A stretch of DNA of 64,000 nucleotides from the NCBI GenBank assembly GCA_001784175.1, contig MFPR01000044.1, positions 1-64,000 of the forward strand, read 5' to 3'. Positions 1-7,967 of this stretch are shown one piece after another. Each line of letters starts with the position of its first letter. Position 1 is the stretch's first letter. The notes below the pieces were generated by a model. It saw only the letters and a program-made list of their open reading frames with translations, was not told where the DNA came from and did no database searches. The DNA is from Candidatus Lindowbacteria bacterium RIFCSPLOWO2_12_FULL_62_27. GTDB taxonomy: Bacteria; Lindowbacteria; 2-12-FULL-62-27. A program made the position numbers and the translations under genes.

Positions 1-105
1 TCGAGAAGGGGGAATGTGGGGTAGAGGGTTCGGGAGAGGGGGCGCGTCTCCCGATAAAATGCCTCTCTTTTACCCACAGGAAAACCGGAAGACCCCAAAA
101 AGGCA

Positions 106-201
106 GGGGGGAATGGGAATGGGGAATGGGGAATGGTGGGAATGGGAATGGTGCCATTCTTCTACTTTACTACTTTCGAATTTCTTCGATAGTAGAACAC
201 C
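106..201. repeat. Heptamer tract plus solitary RAYT-type end
   Basis: Positions 106-152 are a degenerate tandem of a GGGAATG-like heptamer. It is followed at 154-201 by a sequence closely matching the left end of the transposon at 3784-4862: CATTCTTCTACTTT, a second CTACTTT, then GATAGTAGA and ACACC. The CTAC...GTAG pairs can form a hairpin. No transposase gene is attached, so this looks like a solitary, trans-mobilised end just 3' of the kinase gene. The rest of 1-105 is GC-rich sequence in which I see no gene. Confidence 0.65.
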
Positions 202-226
202 CTACACATGGGGGTAGATGGGGAAA

Positions 227-2818
227 TCACTCCTCCTCCGGTGTCTCTTTCTCCTCTCCTCCCTTCACTTTGGATGCGCCCGTATCGGCCGGAGGTTTCC
301 GGGACCATATTTCCGGATACTTGGCGGCGGCCGGACCGAGATAAGACTTGATGTACGGCACGTTCTTGAACCGCGACATGCGGGCCGCGTAGGGCCTGGC
401 CTCGGAATCCCGGCCGGCTTCGGTCAGCAGACGGATCACGTGTGCGTACATCATTCCGGCGTTGGCCTCCTGCCCATCGCGTTCGAATTTCTCAGCGGCC
501 TTCAGGAAGAAACCGGTCGCTTTCCGTTTGGCGGCGTCCGCTGCGCCGGTCCTGCCCATTTCCGCCAGCGCATGCGCGATGCGAAGAGTTTCTTGCGCGA
601 CGCCGTGATGGGTTCCTATCTTTTCGTATGCCTCCGCCGACATCCGGAACATCTCCACAGCTTCCGCATGCCTTTTATCCCTCATGAGGATAGCCCCCAG
701 CCGGTCTGCCATGGTGGCAAACATCCCAGGGCTGGCCGTCTTCTCAACCGGCATCCGCGCACGATAGACGGCCTCTGCGGACCCGAAGGCGGCATCGGCG
801 CCTGGGAGATTTCCCATTTTTTCCCTGACGTGAGCGAGATTTTCGTATTCGGACGCCAAGCCAAATCCGCCGCCCATCTGTTCGGCCATCGCAATCGATT
901 TTAGATAGGCCTCCTCCGCCCCGGCGAATTGTTTCAACCCCATCAGAATCCTCCCCTTGCCTGAGTAGAAGCCCCACAGTTGCCTGGTATCCCCTGCCGC
1001 TACATAAATCCTCTCGGCCTTTTGGTAGGCCTCATCCGCTGCCGGGTAGTTCGTCGTTTTCGTGAGAACCATTCCCAAGTGTACATGCATCGCCGCCATC
1101 GCAAGGGTATCTCCCAATTTTTCATACAAACCCGCCGCCCGTCGATACACTTCCGCCGATTCTTCGCGGCTTCGCTTGTAACGACTCAGCATCCCTGCTT
1201 CCCGGTCATACATGAGCGCCTGTTTTCGAAGATATCCGGCTTCGCCAAAGCCTATCGCTGCCTGCCGATAGGCATCGGCCGCCTCCCGGGTTTTCCCCAG
1301 ACTGGCCATGACGATTCCCATACCGGAATAGGCGTCGGCCAGGAAGTAATCGGAGCCGGTCCGTTTGGCGATGTCCACCGATTTCCATGCGTTTTCCGCC
1401 GCCTCCGATCTCCGGGCAGCATCAAACATCTGCACCCAGCCCAGTCCGGAATAGGCCTCGTACAAACCGCCGTCATCTCCGTCTTTTTCCGACACCGCCA
1501 CCGCCTTTCGAAAAAACGACTCGGCCTCCGGAAGTTTCCTTCTGGTACAGTGAGTCCACCCGAGGTTGTTGTATGCTTGCGCCAGCCCGGCCGCGTCACC
1601 TCGTTTCAGGCATATCTGCTCCGCTCTGCGCAACGCCGTGTCCGCGGCCTCAAGAGCGCCATGTCCACCCAGATTATAATTCCCGACCAGTTCCGCCAGC
1701 GTTCGGCCGAGGCCGATGTAAGAAGCCGCCAGCCCGCGCTCGTCACCCTCCCGTTCATTTTCCGCCACGGCGGCGCGAAATGCTTTTTCCGCCTCCACCC
1801 AATGGCCGATCTTCAGAAGTTTTTGCGCCTTCCCTTCCGCCGTCGGCTTCAATGCGAGCCAGACGGAAAGACCCAGCGCAATCGCGCCCGCGACGCAGGA
1901 AACGCGGATCGCCGTCTTCTTGAGTTTTTTTCTCCGCCGTTCCGCCGCTGTCCGGGCGTAGGACGGGCGGGGCGTATACACCCGGGTGTCCTTTGCCGAC
2001 GCCAACGCCGCGACCAATTCTGCGGCCGACTGGAATCGATCGACAGGATTCTTTTCGGTCAGCCGGTCGATCACGGAGGCGAGGCCCGGCGGGGCAGCCC
2101 GGGATGCCTCCCGCACCAGGGGCGCGTCCTCGTTCGGGTTGGCGATGTGCCGGATCAGCGTGATCTGGCTTTCGGATTCGTAAGGCAGCCGGCGCGCGAG
2201 CATCCAGAAGCCGACCACGCCGAGCGACCAGAGATCTGCGCGGGCGTCCACGCCCTTCGACCCGCTCGCCTCAAACTGTTCCGGGGCCATGTACGCCGGC
2301 GTGCCGAAGTACTGGCCGGTCATGGTCAGCGTCACTTCGTCCATGACTTTCGAGATGCCAAAATCGATGATCTTGACTTCGTCGGCGTCCGTCACCAGGA
2401 TGTTTTTCGGCGAGATGTCGCGGTGGATGACGCCTTGGGCGTGGGCATAGTCCAGAATCCGCGCCGCGCCCGACAGCACGGCGGCAATCCAGTCCGCACC
2501 CGCGCGATCGGGATGATTCCGCACGATGTCCTCGACCGGGCGGCCCTCCACGTACTCCATGGTCAGGTACATCCGGCCGCCGTGTTCGCCCTGTTCGAAG
2601 AGCCGGGGAATGCCGGGATGGGACAGGCGGTCGAGGGTTTTGCATTCGCGCAAAAAACGGTTTCGGAATTCGGCGTTTTTCGAAAGGTATTCAGGCACGA
2701 TCTTGAGCGCCACCGGCCGGCCGGTCGAGTCCTCGGACAGGTAGACCGACCCCATCCCCCCGTGGCCGATTTCCCGAAGGAACTTAAAGGAACCGAACGA
2801 GCCGGGCGGCGCCGTCAC
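227..2818 (-). CDS. Transmembrane Ser/Thr protein kinase with TPR sensor domain
   Basis: A Hanks-type kinase phosphorylating Ser/Thr, probably cytoplasmic, with a TPR-rich region beyond a membrane segment. Visible are the glycine loop IGHGGMGSVYL, the VALK lysine (residue 39), the HRD loop VIHRDISPKNILV (132-142), DFG (152-154) and the PAYMAPEQ segment. A single hydrophobic helix at about 302-323 follows a basic RRRKKLKK stretch, then TPR-like helices run from about 330 to 830. I chose the GTG at 2816-2818 because it overlaps the TGA of the upstream isomerase gene (GTGA) and removes a low-complexity N-terminal extension. Length is then 863 aa. Coupling to an exported foldase suggests a sensor of envelope state, which is inference; no substrate is apparent. 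Confidence 0.9.
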   Translation of the reverse strand: MTAPPGSFGSFKFLREIGHGGMGSVYLSEDSTGRPVALKIVPEYLSKNAEFRNRFLRECKTLDRLSHPGIPRLFEQGEHGGRMYLTMEYVEGRPVEDIVRNHPDRAGADWIAAVLSGAARILDYAHAQGVIHRDISPKNILVTDADEVKIIDFGISKVMDEVTLTMTGQYFGTPAYMAPEQFEASGSKGVDARADLWSLGVVGFWMLARRLPYESESQITLIRHIANPNEDAPLVREASRAAPPGLASVIDRLTEKNPVDRFQSAAELVAALASAKDTRVYTPRPSYARTAAERRRKKLKKTAIRVSCVAGAIALGLSVWLALKPTAEGKAQKLLKIGHWVEAEKAFRAAVAENEREGDERGLAASYIGLGRTLAELVGNYNLGGHGALEAADTALRRAEQICLKRGDAAGLAQAYNNLGWTHCTRRKLPEAESFFRKAVAVSEKDGDDGGLYEAYSGLGWVQMFDAARRSEAAENAWKSVDIAKRTGSDYFLADAYSGMGIVMASLGKTREAADAYRQAAIGFGEAGYLRKQALMYDREAGMLSRYKRSREESAEVYRRAAGLYEKLGDTLAMAAMHVHLGMVLTKTTNYPAADEAYQKAERIYVAAGDTRQLWGFYSGKGRILMGLKQFAGAEEAYLKSIAMAEQMGGGFGLASEYENLAHVREKMGNLPGADAAFGSAEAVYRARMPVEKTASPGMFATMADRLGAILMRDKRHAEAVEMFRMSAEAYEKIGTHHGVAQETLRIAHALAEMGRTGAADAAKRKATGFFLKAAEKFERDGQEANAGMMYAHVIRLLTEAGRDSEARPYAARMSRFKNVPYIKSYLGPAAAKYPEIWSRKPPADTGASKVKGGEEKETPEEE

Positions 2819-3714
2819 TTTCCCGGGCGCGAACCAGGCTCGCCGGATTCGATGAGAGTCCGGGCGCGGTCGCCGTGGATGGTGATCTTCTTTTTTGTCT
2901 GCATCTCCTCGATCCACGGATCGAGAACCCGGCCGCGTTTGAGTCCGAACACGTATTTCCGGATCGGCTCCCGGACTTCCTCGAACGCGATCGGCCGGGC
3001 CGGTTCGATCCGGGCGACGTAGGCCACGTGCCATCCGATGGGCGTGGGGATGGGCCGGCTCACAAAGGCCAGCGGCATTTCGAACACGGGCCGGGCGAAT
3101 TCCGGAAGGAGCTGCTGCGCCGTCACCCCGACAAAGAGCGTGTCGGACCCGGGCACGGCATATTTTTTCAGTATGTCCGAAAAATTTCCGATCCGCGACG
3201 CCTCCTCATGCGCCTTCCGGGCCGCCGTCTCGGTCTCGAGGGTGACGCAGTAGATCGTGCGGCGTTCCGGGAAGACAAACCGGGCGCGGTTTTTTTCGTA
3301 AAACGCCAGAATTTCAGTGTCGGTCACATCAAGCTCCGTGCCGAACATTTCCCGCACCAGTTCTTGGATGACCATCTGTTCGGTCATCGCCCGGATCCGC
3401 TCGCGGATCTCCGGCCGCCGGTCAATGCCGCGCTCGGCGGCCTCGTTGAGCAGGAGCGTCTTCTGGATGAGCAGCCGGAACACCTCCTGCCGGTCCTGGA
3501 CCGTGAGCGCCTCGCCGAGAAAGGCCTGGAACCACGCCAGCTCGCTCAAGTAATCCTCCACGGTGGCGGCGGCGTGCGCCGTCTCAATCAGGACGGCGCC
3601 GGCCGTCTCCCGCCCCGGCTGCTTCTGCTTCTTCGCCTCCGCCTCCACAAGGCCGCTCGCCATGCATGCCGACAGGCACAGCACGAGAGATGCGGTCTTC
3701 GGAACGATTCCCAT
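2815..3714 (-). CDS. PpiC/SurA-type peptidyl-prolyl isomerase, probable lipoprotein
   Basis: An exported foldase expected to catalyse prolyl cis/trans isomerisation in the periplasm. The N-terminus MGIVPKTASLVLCLSAC holds a short signal with an L-S-A-C lipobox (Cys17), so lipid anchoring is likely. Residues about 50-130 are a helical SurA_N-like region; about 150-250 form a parvulin-like domain. The first ATG is at 3712-3714, while the open frame extends further upstream only through a TTG. The 3' end overlaps the kinase start by 4 bp, so the two are translationally coupled. The 299-aa length suits a single-PPIase SurA/PrsA-like protein. Which of the several PpiC subfamilies it belongs to is not clear. 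Confidence 0.85.
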   Translation of the reverse strand: MGIVPKTASLVLCLSACMASGLVEAEAKKQKQPGRETAGAVLIETAHAAATVEDYLSELAWFQAFLGEALTVQDRQEVFRLLIQKTLLLNEAAERGIDRRPEIRERIRAMTEQMVIQELVREMFGTELDVTDTEILAFYEKNRARFVFPERRTIYCVTLETETAARKAHEEASRIGNFSDILKKYAVPGSDTLFVGVTAQQLLPEFARPVFEMPLAFVSRPIPTPIGWHVAYVARIEPARPIAFEEVREPIRKYVFGLKRGRVLDPWIEEMQTKKKITIHGDRARTLIESGEPGSRPGK

Positions 3715-3751
3715 GCCATTCAATATACCAGCGCACCCGCAACGACTCAAG

Positions 3752-3797
3752 GAAGCGAGCTTGGGGCTTGGGATTGGTGGGCTTGGGGGCTTGGTGT
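3752..3797. repeat. Degenerate heptamer tract (left of transposon)
   Basis: A GGGCTTG/GGGATTG-like 7-bp unit is repeated imperfectly and runs directly into the left inverted repeat of the transposon. It resembles the tract at 106-152 in periodicity but not in exact unit. Confidence 0.6.
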
Positions 3798-4862
3798 CAT
3801 TCTTCTACTTTGCTACTTTATGTGATAGTAGATCACCATGCGAGGTCCGCGGATTTGTTATCCGGGCGCCGTGCTGCATGTGATCAATCGGTTTGTTGAC
3901 CGGCACCCTTTTTTCAAACGGCCCGAGGATTACCGAATGTTCCTCGACGTTTATTTTTCCGCCGCCAAAACCTTTGGCGTCAAAACGTATGCCTATGGCC
4001 TGATGCCCAACCATTTTCATTTTGTTCTCGAAACACCTTCCGGCGACATTTCGAGATTCTTGCAGCGCTTTCTGACATGCGCCGCTAAAAAATTGAACAG
4101 GACCTACGGCCGCACCGGGCATTTATTCGCCGGACGCAGCAAGACTCTAATTGTCCAGACCGACAGATATTTTAGGACTGTGATCGCTTACGTACTGCTG
4201 AATCCTGTGCGCGCGGGTCTGGCAAAAGACATTTTTTCCTACCGCTGGAGCAGTGTGGGTGAAATGCTGGGCGAACGGCCTTCCCGTCTGGATATGGCCG
4301 GACTATGGGCGTATCTGTTTGACAGTGACTTTGGCGCGCGTCCGATCAAGCGTCGAATTGCCGAAATCCATCGGTGGCTTGAAGATGTTGATGAAGAATC
4401 CAACCAACAGGCGTTTGAGGCTGCGCACCGGGGGGGGTTTTTGGCGGATAAGGAATTCCGGCAGAATATCCTGACGAGGATTGAACGCCGGAAGAAAAGG
4501 ATGGAAATGCAAAATCTCCGGAAGACAGACGTCCGCCCATCCCTGTGGAAATGGACAGACATGGATCGTGCGGCCCGGCAAATCGTGGAGAAAGTTCGCC
4601 GTCTCGATCATCTCTGGCGGAACCGGACAATCGCCGCACAACACATCCGTTGGTATCTGGCGCACGAAGGCGCCGGCTGGTCCTGGGAACAGGTGCACGT
4701 GGCGGAGGGCCATCCCGGCCGGGTCGGGTCACGATACTCCGTGGCCGTTTCCCGTATTCGTCTTGACTCCCGGAAGGGAAAAATTGCTGAACAAGCCGTC
4801 GGGGCAATGATGGGACACATCCGGCGAAAGTAGCAAAGTAGAAGAATGACACCAAGCCCCCA
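3784..4862 (+). mobile_element. RAYT/IS200-like element with 36-bp perfect inverted repeat
   Basis: The sequences at 3784-3819 and 4827-4862 are exact reverse complements over 36 bp and bracket one Y1 transposase gene. The stop codon of the transposase (4831-4833) lies inside the right repeat. Inside the left repeat a CTACTTT...GATAGTAG hairpin precedes the start codon. IS200/IS605 elements normally lack terminal inverted repeats, whereas RAYT genes are often flanked by inverted REP pairs, so this fits a RAYT locus. Confidence 0.8.
3838..4833 (+). CDS. Y1 (REP-associated tyrosine) transposase
   Basis: A single-strand DNA transposase of the HUH/Y1 family. The metal-binding HUH pair is in GLMPNHFHFVLE (His59, His61). 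The expected catalytic tyrosine is Tyr118 in VIAYVLLNPVRAGL, and the family hallmark RTGHLFAGRSKT is present. The protein is 331 aa, longer than minimal IS200 transposases. Residues about 240-331 form a basic helical region, possibly a helix-turn-helix like the DnaA-C-like tails of some family members (tentative). The frame appears intact, so the element may be active or recently active. GC content is lower than in neighbouring genes. The start codon follows the left repeat hairpin directly, without a clear Shine-Dalgarno sequence. Confidence 0.92.
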   Translation: MRGPRICYPGAVLHVINRFVDRHPFFKRPEDYRMFLDVYFSAAKTFGVKTYAYGLMPNHFHFVLETPSGDISRFLQRFLTCAAKKLNRTYGRTGHLFAGRSKTLIVQTDRYFRTVIAYVLLNPVRAGLAKDIFSYRWSSVGEMLGERPSRLDMAGLWAYLFDSDFGARPIKRRIAEIHRWLEDVDEESNQQAFEAAHRGGFLADKEFRQNILTRIERRKKRMEMQNLRKTDVRPSLWKWTDMDRAARQIVEKVRRLDHLWRNRTIAAQHIRWYLAHEGAGWSWEQVHVAEGHPGRVGSRYSVAVSRIRLDSRKGKIAEQAVGAMMGHIRRK

Positions 4863-4935
4863 ACCAAGCCCAAGCCACCACCAAGCCACAAGCCCAAAGT
4901 CCCAAGTCCACCAGCCCACGCCCACCATGACCCCA
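4850..4935. repeat. Degenerate CCAAGCC heptamer tract (right of transposon)
   Basis: Imperfect CCAAGCC/CCACCAA units continue outward from the right inverted repeat, mirroring the GGCTTGG tract on the left. The remainder to 5019 is non-coding and ends in a direct repeat of GCGACGCCGG just before the next gene. Confidence 0.6.
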
Positions 4936-5019
4936 AAGCCAAAAATATGAACGAATGACAAGAAATCCAAGATCCACGCAGCGACGCCGGTCCGGGCGGC
5001 GGCGACGCCGGTTGGCGTA

Positions 5020-7515
5020 ATGAATCCTGTCCTCTCAAAGTATCGGGTGTATGTATGCCTCGGTTTATTGTGTCTTGTTCACCTCGGTTACAAACTTTAC
5101 CTTTTCGATCGAATGTATATTCCCGACCGAAATCAAGAGCAGAATTTTTTTTGGTCTGAGGCGGCGTTTCATTACCGTCACTTCAAGATGATTGCCGATG
5201 GAAAGGAAATACCGGCCATCGACAGACAGATACAATATCCGGAAGGAATCCATACCAGACTCTACAACACACCATTGATGGAGTATGTGACCGGATCTCT
5301 GTATCGCAATTTCTTTCGCCAATACCCGCCGCACGTATTCCTGGTCTATTTCATGCTGAGCTTTTCCTGTTTGAATATTATCGCTGTTTTTATGACCGCA
5401 AAAGCGATCTGGACGTCCGACGAGGGTTCCCTCTTCCTGGCCGGTTGTTATGCCTTTCTACCCGGGCAATTTATCCGGACGATCATCGGCATATACATCA
5501 AGGAAGTCTTCGCGCTTCCTTTTATATTCATTAGTTTTGGCTGTTTAATGCATTGTTTCAAAAAAGACACTTATGCCACGTCTGTCATCGGAGCCTTGTC
5601 ATTGGTGACCGCTCTAATCGCGTGGGATGTCACCCAACTGTATTTGACCATCCTGGCTTGCGGGTTGGTTGTCACATTCCTCATTACAAGAGGCGAGAAT
5701 TTCCCGATCAAAAACCTGTTCATGACGACGTTTATTTTATTGATGGCCGCCGTGTCCCTGCCGGAGTTGCGGGTCAAATATTTTGCCGTTTCGCCGCCCA
5801 TACTTCTTTTGATAGGAATGATCGTCATCCTGCTCACAGTCAAATATCGGGAACGCAACACGTACGGATTTTATCCGCTTGCCATCCGCATTTTTTTGTT
5901 TCTATCCATTGCGGCACTGTTCACTTCAGGACTGGACCATTCGTATTCGCACGCTTATCAGCTGGTACTATATAAAATAATGTACGGGGGCGTGCTGCCG
6001 GCCGACGCGGATCTCCTGCCATTCGAAGCCAAGATCATGTGGACGGGACCTTTCTTGAGTCCTCAACCCGTGCATTACCTGATTAATTTTTTATCGGTTC
6101 TCATACCCGGGACCGTGGCCGTCCTTCTGCTGATAAAAAAGATAGCGGACAAATCGGCCGGCAAGGAAGAAATATTAATCACCTGTTTGTCCCTGACCTT
6201 CTGTATACTCTTCACGTTGATCTTGAGAATGAGCGTCTTCACCGCATTTTTTTCCGTGCTGCCCATCGGCGTGTATCACGCCATCGCGCGCAGGACCCTT
6301 AAACATGTCATTGCCGGCGGCATTTCACTGTTATTGCTGATCCACAACCTGGTTCTGCCCGGTTTTCATATCACGCCGTCCATTCCCGATGGGAAATACC
6401 TCGATCAATTGATCAACTATCTCAGGGATGAAACGCCGCCGGACGCTGTGTTTCTAACGTCGTATGAATTGGGTCCGTCCGTCGCCGGCTATGCGGATCG
6501 TGCCGTTCTCATCCATTCCAAATTCGAATCAAAAAAATTGAGGGACAAAGTCAAAGAAATCTACACCGCGTTGTTCAGCAACGAAGAGGATTTGCATGAG
6601 ATCGGCGCAAGATACGGGGCCGGTTATGTGATCTACCAAAACGACATGGTGTTGGCGGACTATCCCGGTAATATTGCCTATCAGGTGGATCGGTTCCCCA
6701 TCCGGACCCACAGCCCCGCATTTCTGATGCATTTTTTTCCTGAAGAACTTGAACACTTCAATTTGGTTTATCGAAACCACAATTACTCCGTTTTCCAAAT
6801 GGATAAGAACGCGGAAACGAATACAGTCCGTGCGCTCTATTCGCCATTTAATGACATTGGTTTTTTTTACAAAAACGATGAACCCATGGGAAACCTTGAC
6901 AGGGACAGGATCGACCGAGGCGTCGGCGAAATATTCAATCCGAATGTCCTGCTGCTGAAATGTGGGGATTTGATCCGGGCGACCCGGTATCAGGACGCGC
7001 TGGATTTGTGTGAGTATATCGCCCGTACATTCGGCGTGACCAAGGACGTTGATTATCATTTTGCCGAGATATTCATCGGATTGGATGATCAAATGAGATT
7101 GAAGGAAACGCTTTATACCATGATGAATTCAGATGAGCGGCGCATGGTCGTTCATCTGCCGATTCATGACGAAAAAATATTCCTTTGGCTTGGGGCGGGG
7201 GCACTGGCGCATCACGATACAGGATTGGCCCTTGCCCTGTACGAGAAAGCCGTCAAAGTGTTCAGCAATTCTGAAGAACTGAACTTCAGGCTGGGATTGA
7301 CCTGCATGAAATGCAACAGGCTGAGCGAAGCCGGCGCCTGTTTTTCCAAAGTTTTAATGCTGAATCCCAATAATTATACGGTGTTAAATAATCTTGGATC
7401 GATCCATGGTTTCCAAAATGATCACGGGCGCGCCCGATACTATTTCAAGGAATCTTTGCGGATCAATCCCGAACAACCGGATATCCAAAAAATCGTGGCG
7501 GAACTGAATCGATGA
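5020..7515 (+). CDS. STT3/AglB-like GT-C membrane glycosyltransferase with C-terminal TPRs
   Basis: An 831-aa polytopic membrane protein with about a dozen hydrophobic segments up to residue ~450, a soluble domain at about 460-700 and TPR repeats at about 720-830. After the first helix the sequence FWSEAAFHYRHFKMIADG followed by IPAIDRQIQYPEG matches the layout of the first luminal loop of STT3/AglB oligosaccharyltransferases (acidic residue, YR, then YPEG). The soluble part contains PDAVFLTSYELGPSVAGYAD, where STT3 proteins carry WWDYG; the tryptophans are absent. It probably transfers a lipid-linked sugar to protein or glycan, but the acceptor is unknown. Base composition is distinctly more AT-rich than the flanks, suggesting transfer. 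It converges on the GtrA/TMTC operon with a 20-bp gap. Confidence 0.65.
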   Translation: MNPVLSKYRVYVCLGLLCLVHLGYKLYLFDRMYIPDRNQEQNFFWSEAAFHYRHFKMIADGKEIPAIDRQIQYPEGIHTRLYNTPLMEYVTGSLYRNFFRQYPPHVFLVYFMLSFSCLNIIAVFMTAKAIWTSDEGSLFLAGCYAFLPGQFIRTIIGIYIKEVFALPFIFISFGCLMHCFKKDTYATSVIGALSLVTALIAWDVTQLYLTILACGLVVTFLITRGENFPIKNLFMTTFILLMAAVSLPELRVKYFAVSPPILLLIGMIVILLTVKYRERNTYGFYPLAIRIFLFLSIAALFTSGLDHSYSHAYQLVLYKIMYGGVLPADADLLPFEAKIMWTGPFLSPQPVHYLINFLSVLIPGTVAVLLLIKKIADKSAGKEEILITCLSLTFCILFTLILRMSVFTAFFSVLPIGVYHAIARRTLKHVIAGGISLLLLIHNLVLPGFHITPSIPDGKYLDQLINYLRDETPPDAVFLTSYELGPSVAGYADRAVLIHSKFESKKLRDKVKEIYTALFSNEEDLHEIGARYGAGYVIYQNDMVLADYPGNIAYQVDRFPIRTHSPAFLMHFFPEELEHFNLVYRNHNYSVFQMDKNAETNTVRALYSPFNDIGFFYKNDEPMGNLDRDRIDRGVGEIFNPNVLLLKCGDLIRATRYQDALDLCEYIARTFGVTKDVDYHFAEIFIGLDDQMRLKETLYTMMNSDERRMVVHLPIHDEKIFLWLGAGALAHHDTGLALALYEKAVKVFSNSEELNFRLGLTCMKCNRLSEAGACFSKVLMLNPNNYTVLNNLGSIHGFQNDHGRARYYFKESLRINPEQPDIQKIVAELNR

Positions 7516-7535
7516 CTTGATCCGGTCAACCCGCT

Positions 7536-7967
7536 TCAAGGGCCTTTCTTGTCCGGCGGATCCCGCAGGATGCCAAGGCGCGAAAACGCGAAAAACCGCG
7601 CAAGAAAAAGTCCGGTGGTATTCAAAAGCCCCGCCGACGCCGCCGGAAGGTGGAAACAGTCCACGAACAGCCAAACGATAAAGACGTTCAGGGCCGAGAA
7701 GACGCCGGCCACCAGTATGTATTTGACCGGATCGGCTTTTAACATTCCGATGAAAACGTATGCCGTGTATTTCGTAACGAAAAGGGCGCCATATACAATC
7801 GCCGATACCCAAATGGCCGGCAGGCGCCAATGATCGATGAGAAGCCAGAGAGAAGCAATCGGTAGAATCGTCCAGATCACCCCGACAGCCAGATATTTTG
7901 CGAAATGGGAGGCGCAGCGCCGGGCGATGACACCCGGAAAATCGGGCAACCAGTTCGGTGATTTCAT
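7536..7967 (-). CDS. GtrA-like four-helix membrane protein
   Basis: A 143-aa protein with four evenly spaced hydrophobic helices and the GtrA-family pattern (HFAKYLAVGVIWT near the start, FxxxRFFAFSRLGI near the end). GtrA-like proteins are thought to help flip or present undecaprenyl-linked sugars in cell-surface glycan synthesis. The gene is last in the minus-strand operon and its ATG overlaps the TGA of the preceding TMTC-like gene (ATGA at 7964-7967). It likely serves the lipid-sugar needs of the neighbouring GT-C proteins, which is inference. Confidence 0.8.
   Translation of the reverse strand: MKSPNWLPDFPGVIARRCASHFAKYLAVGVIWTILPIASLWLLIDHWRLPAIWVSAIVYGALFVTKYTAYVFIGMLKADPVKYILVAGVFSALNVFIVWLFVDCFHLPAASAGLLNTTGLFLARFFAFSRLGILRDPPDKKGP

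Noticed and set aside
106-152. Heptamer tract considered as a CRISPR or iteron origin
   Set aside because: The unit is only 7 bp and degenerate, and similar tracts occur at transposon ends and gene starts.
980-3022. 680-codon plus-strand open frame opposite the kinase gene
   Set aside because: Its translation is Arg/Pro/His-rich with no domain, while the minus strand shows every kinase motif.
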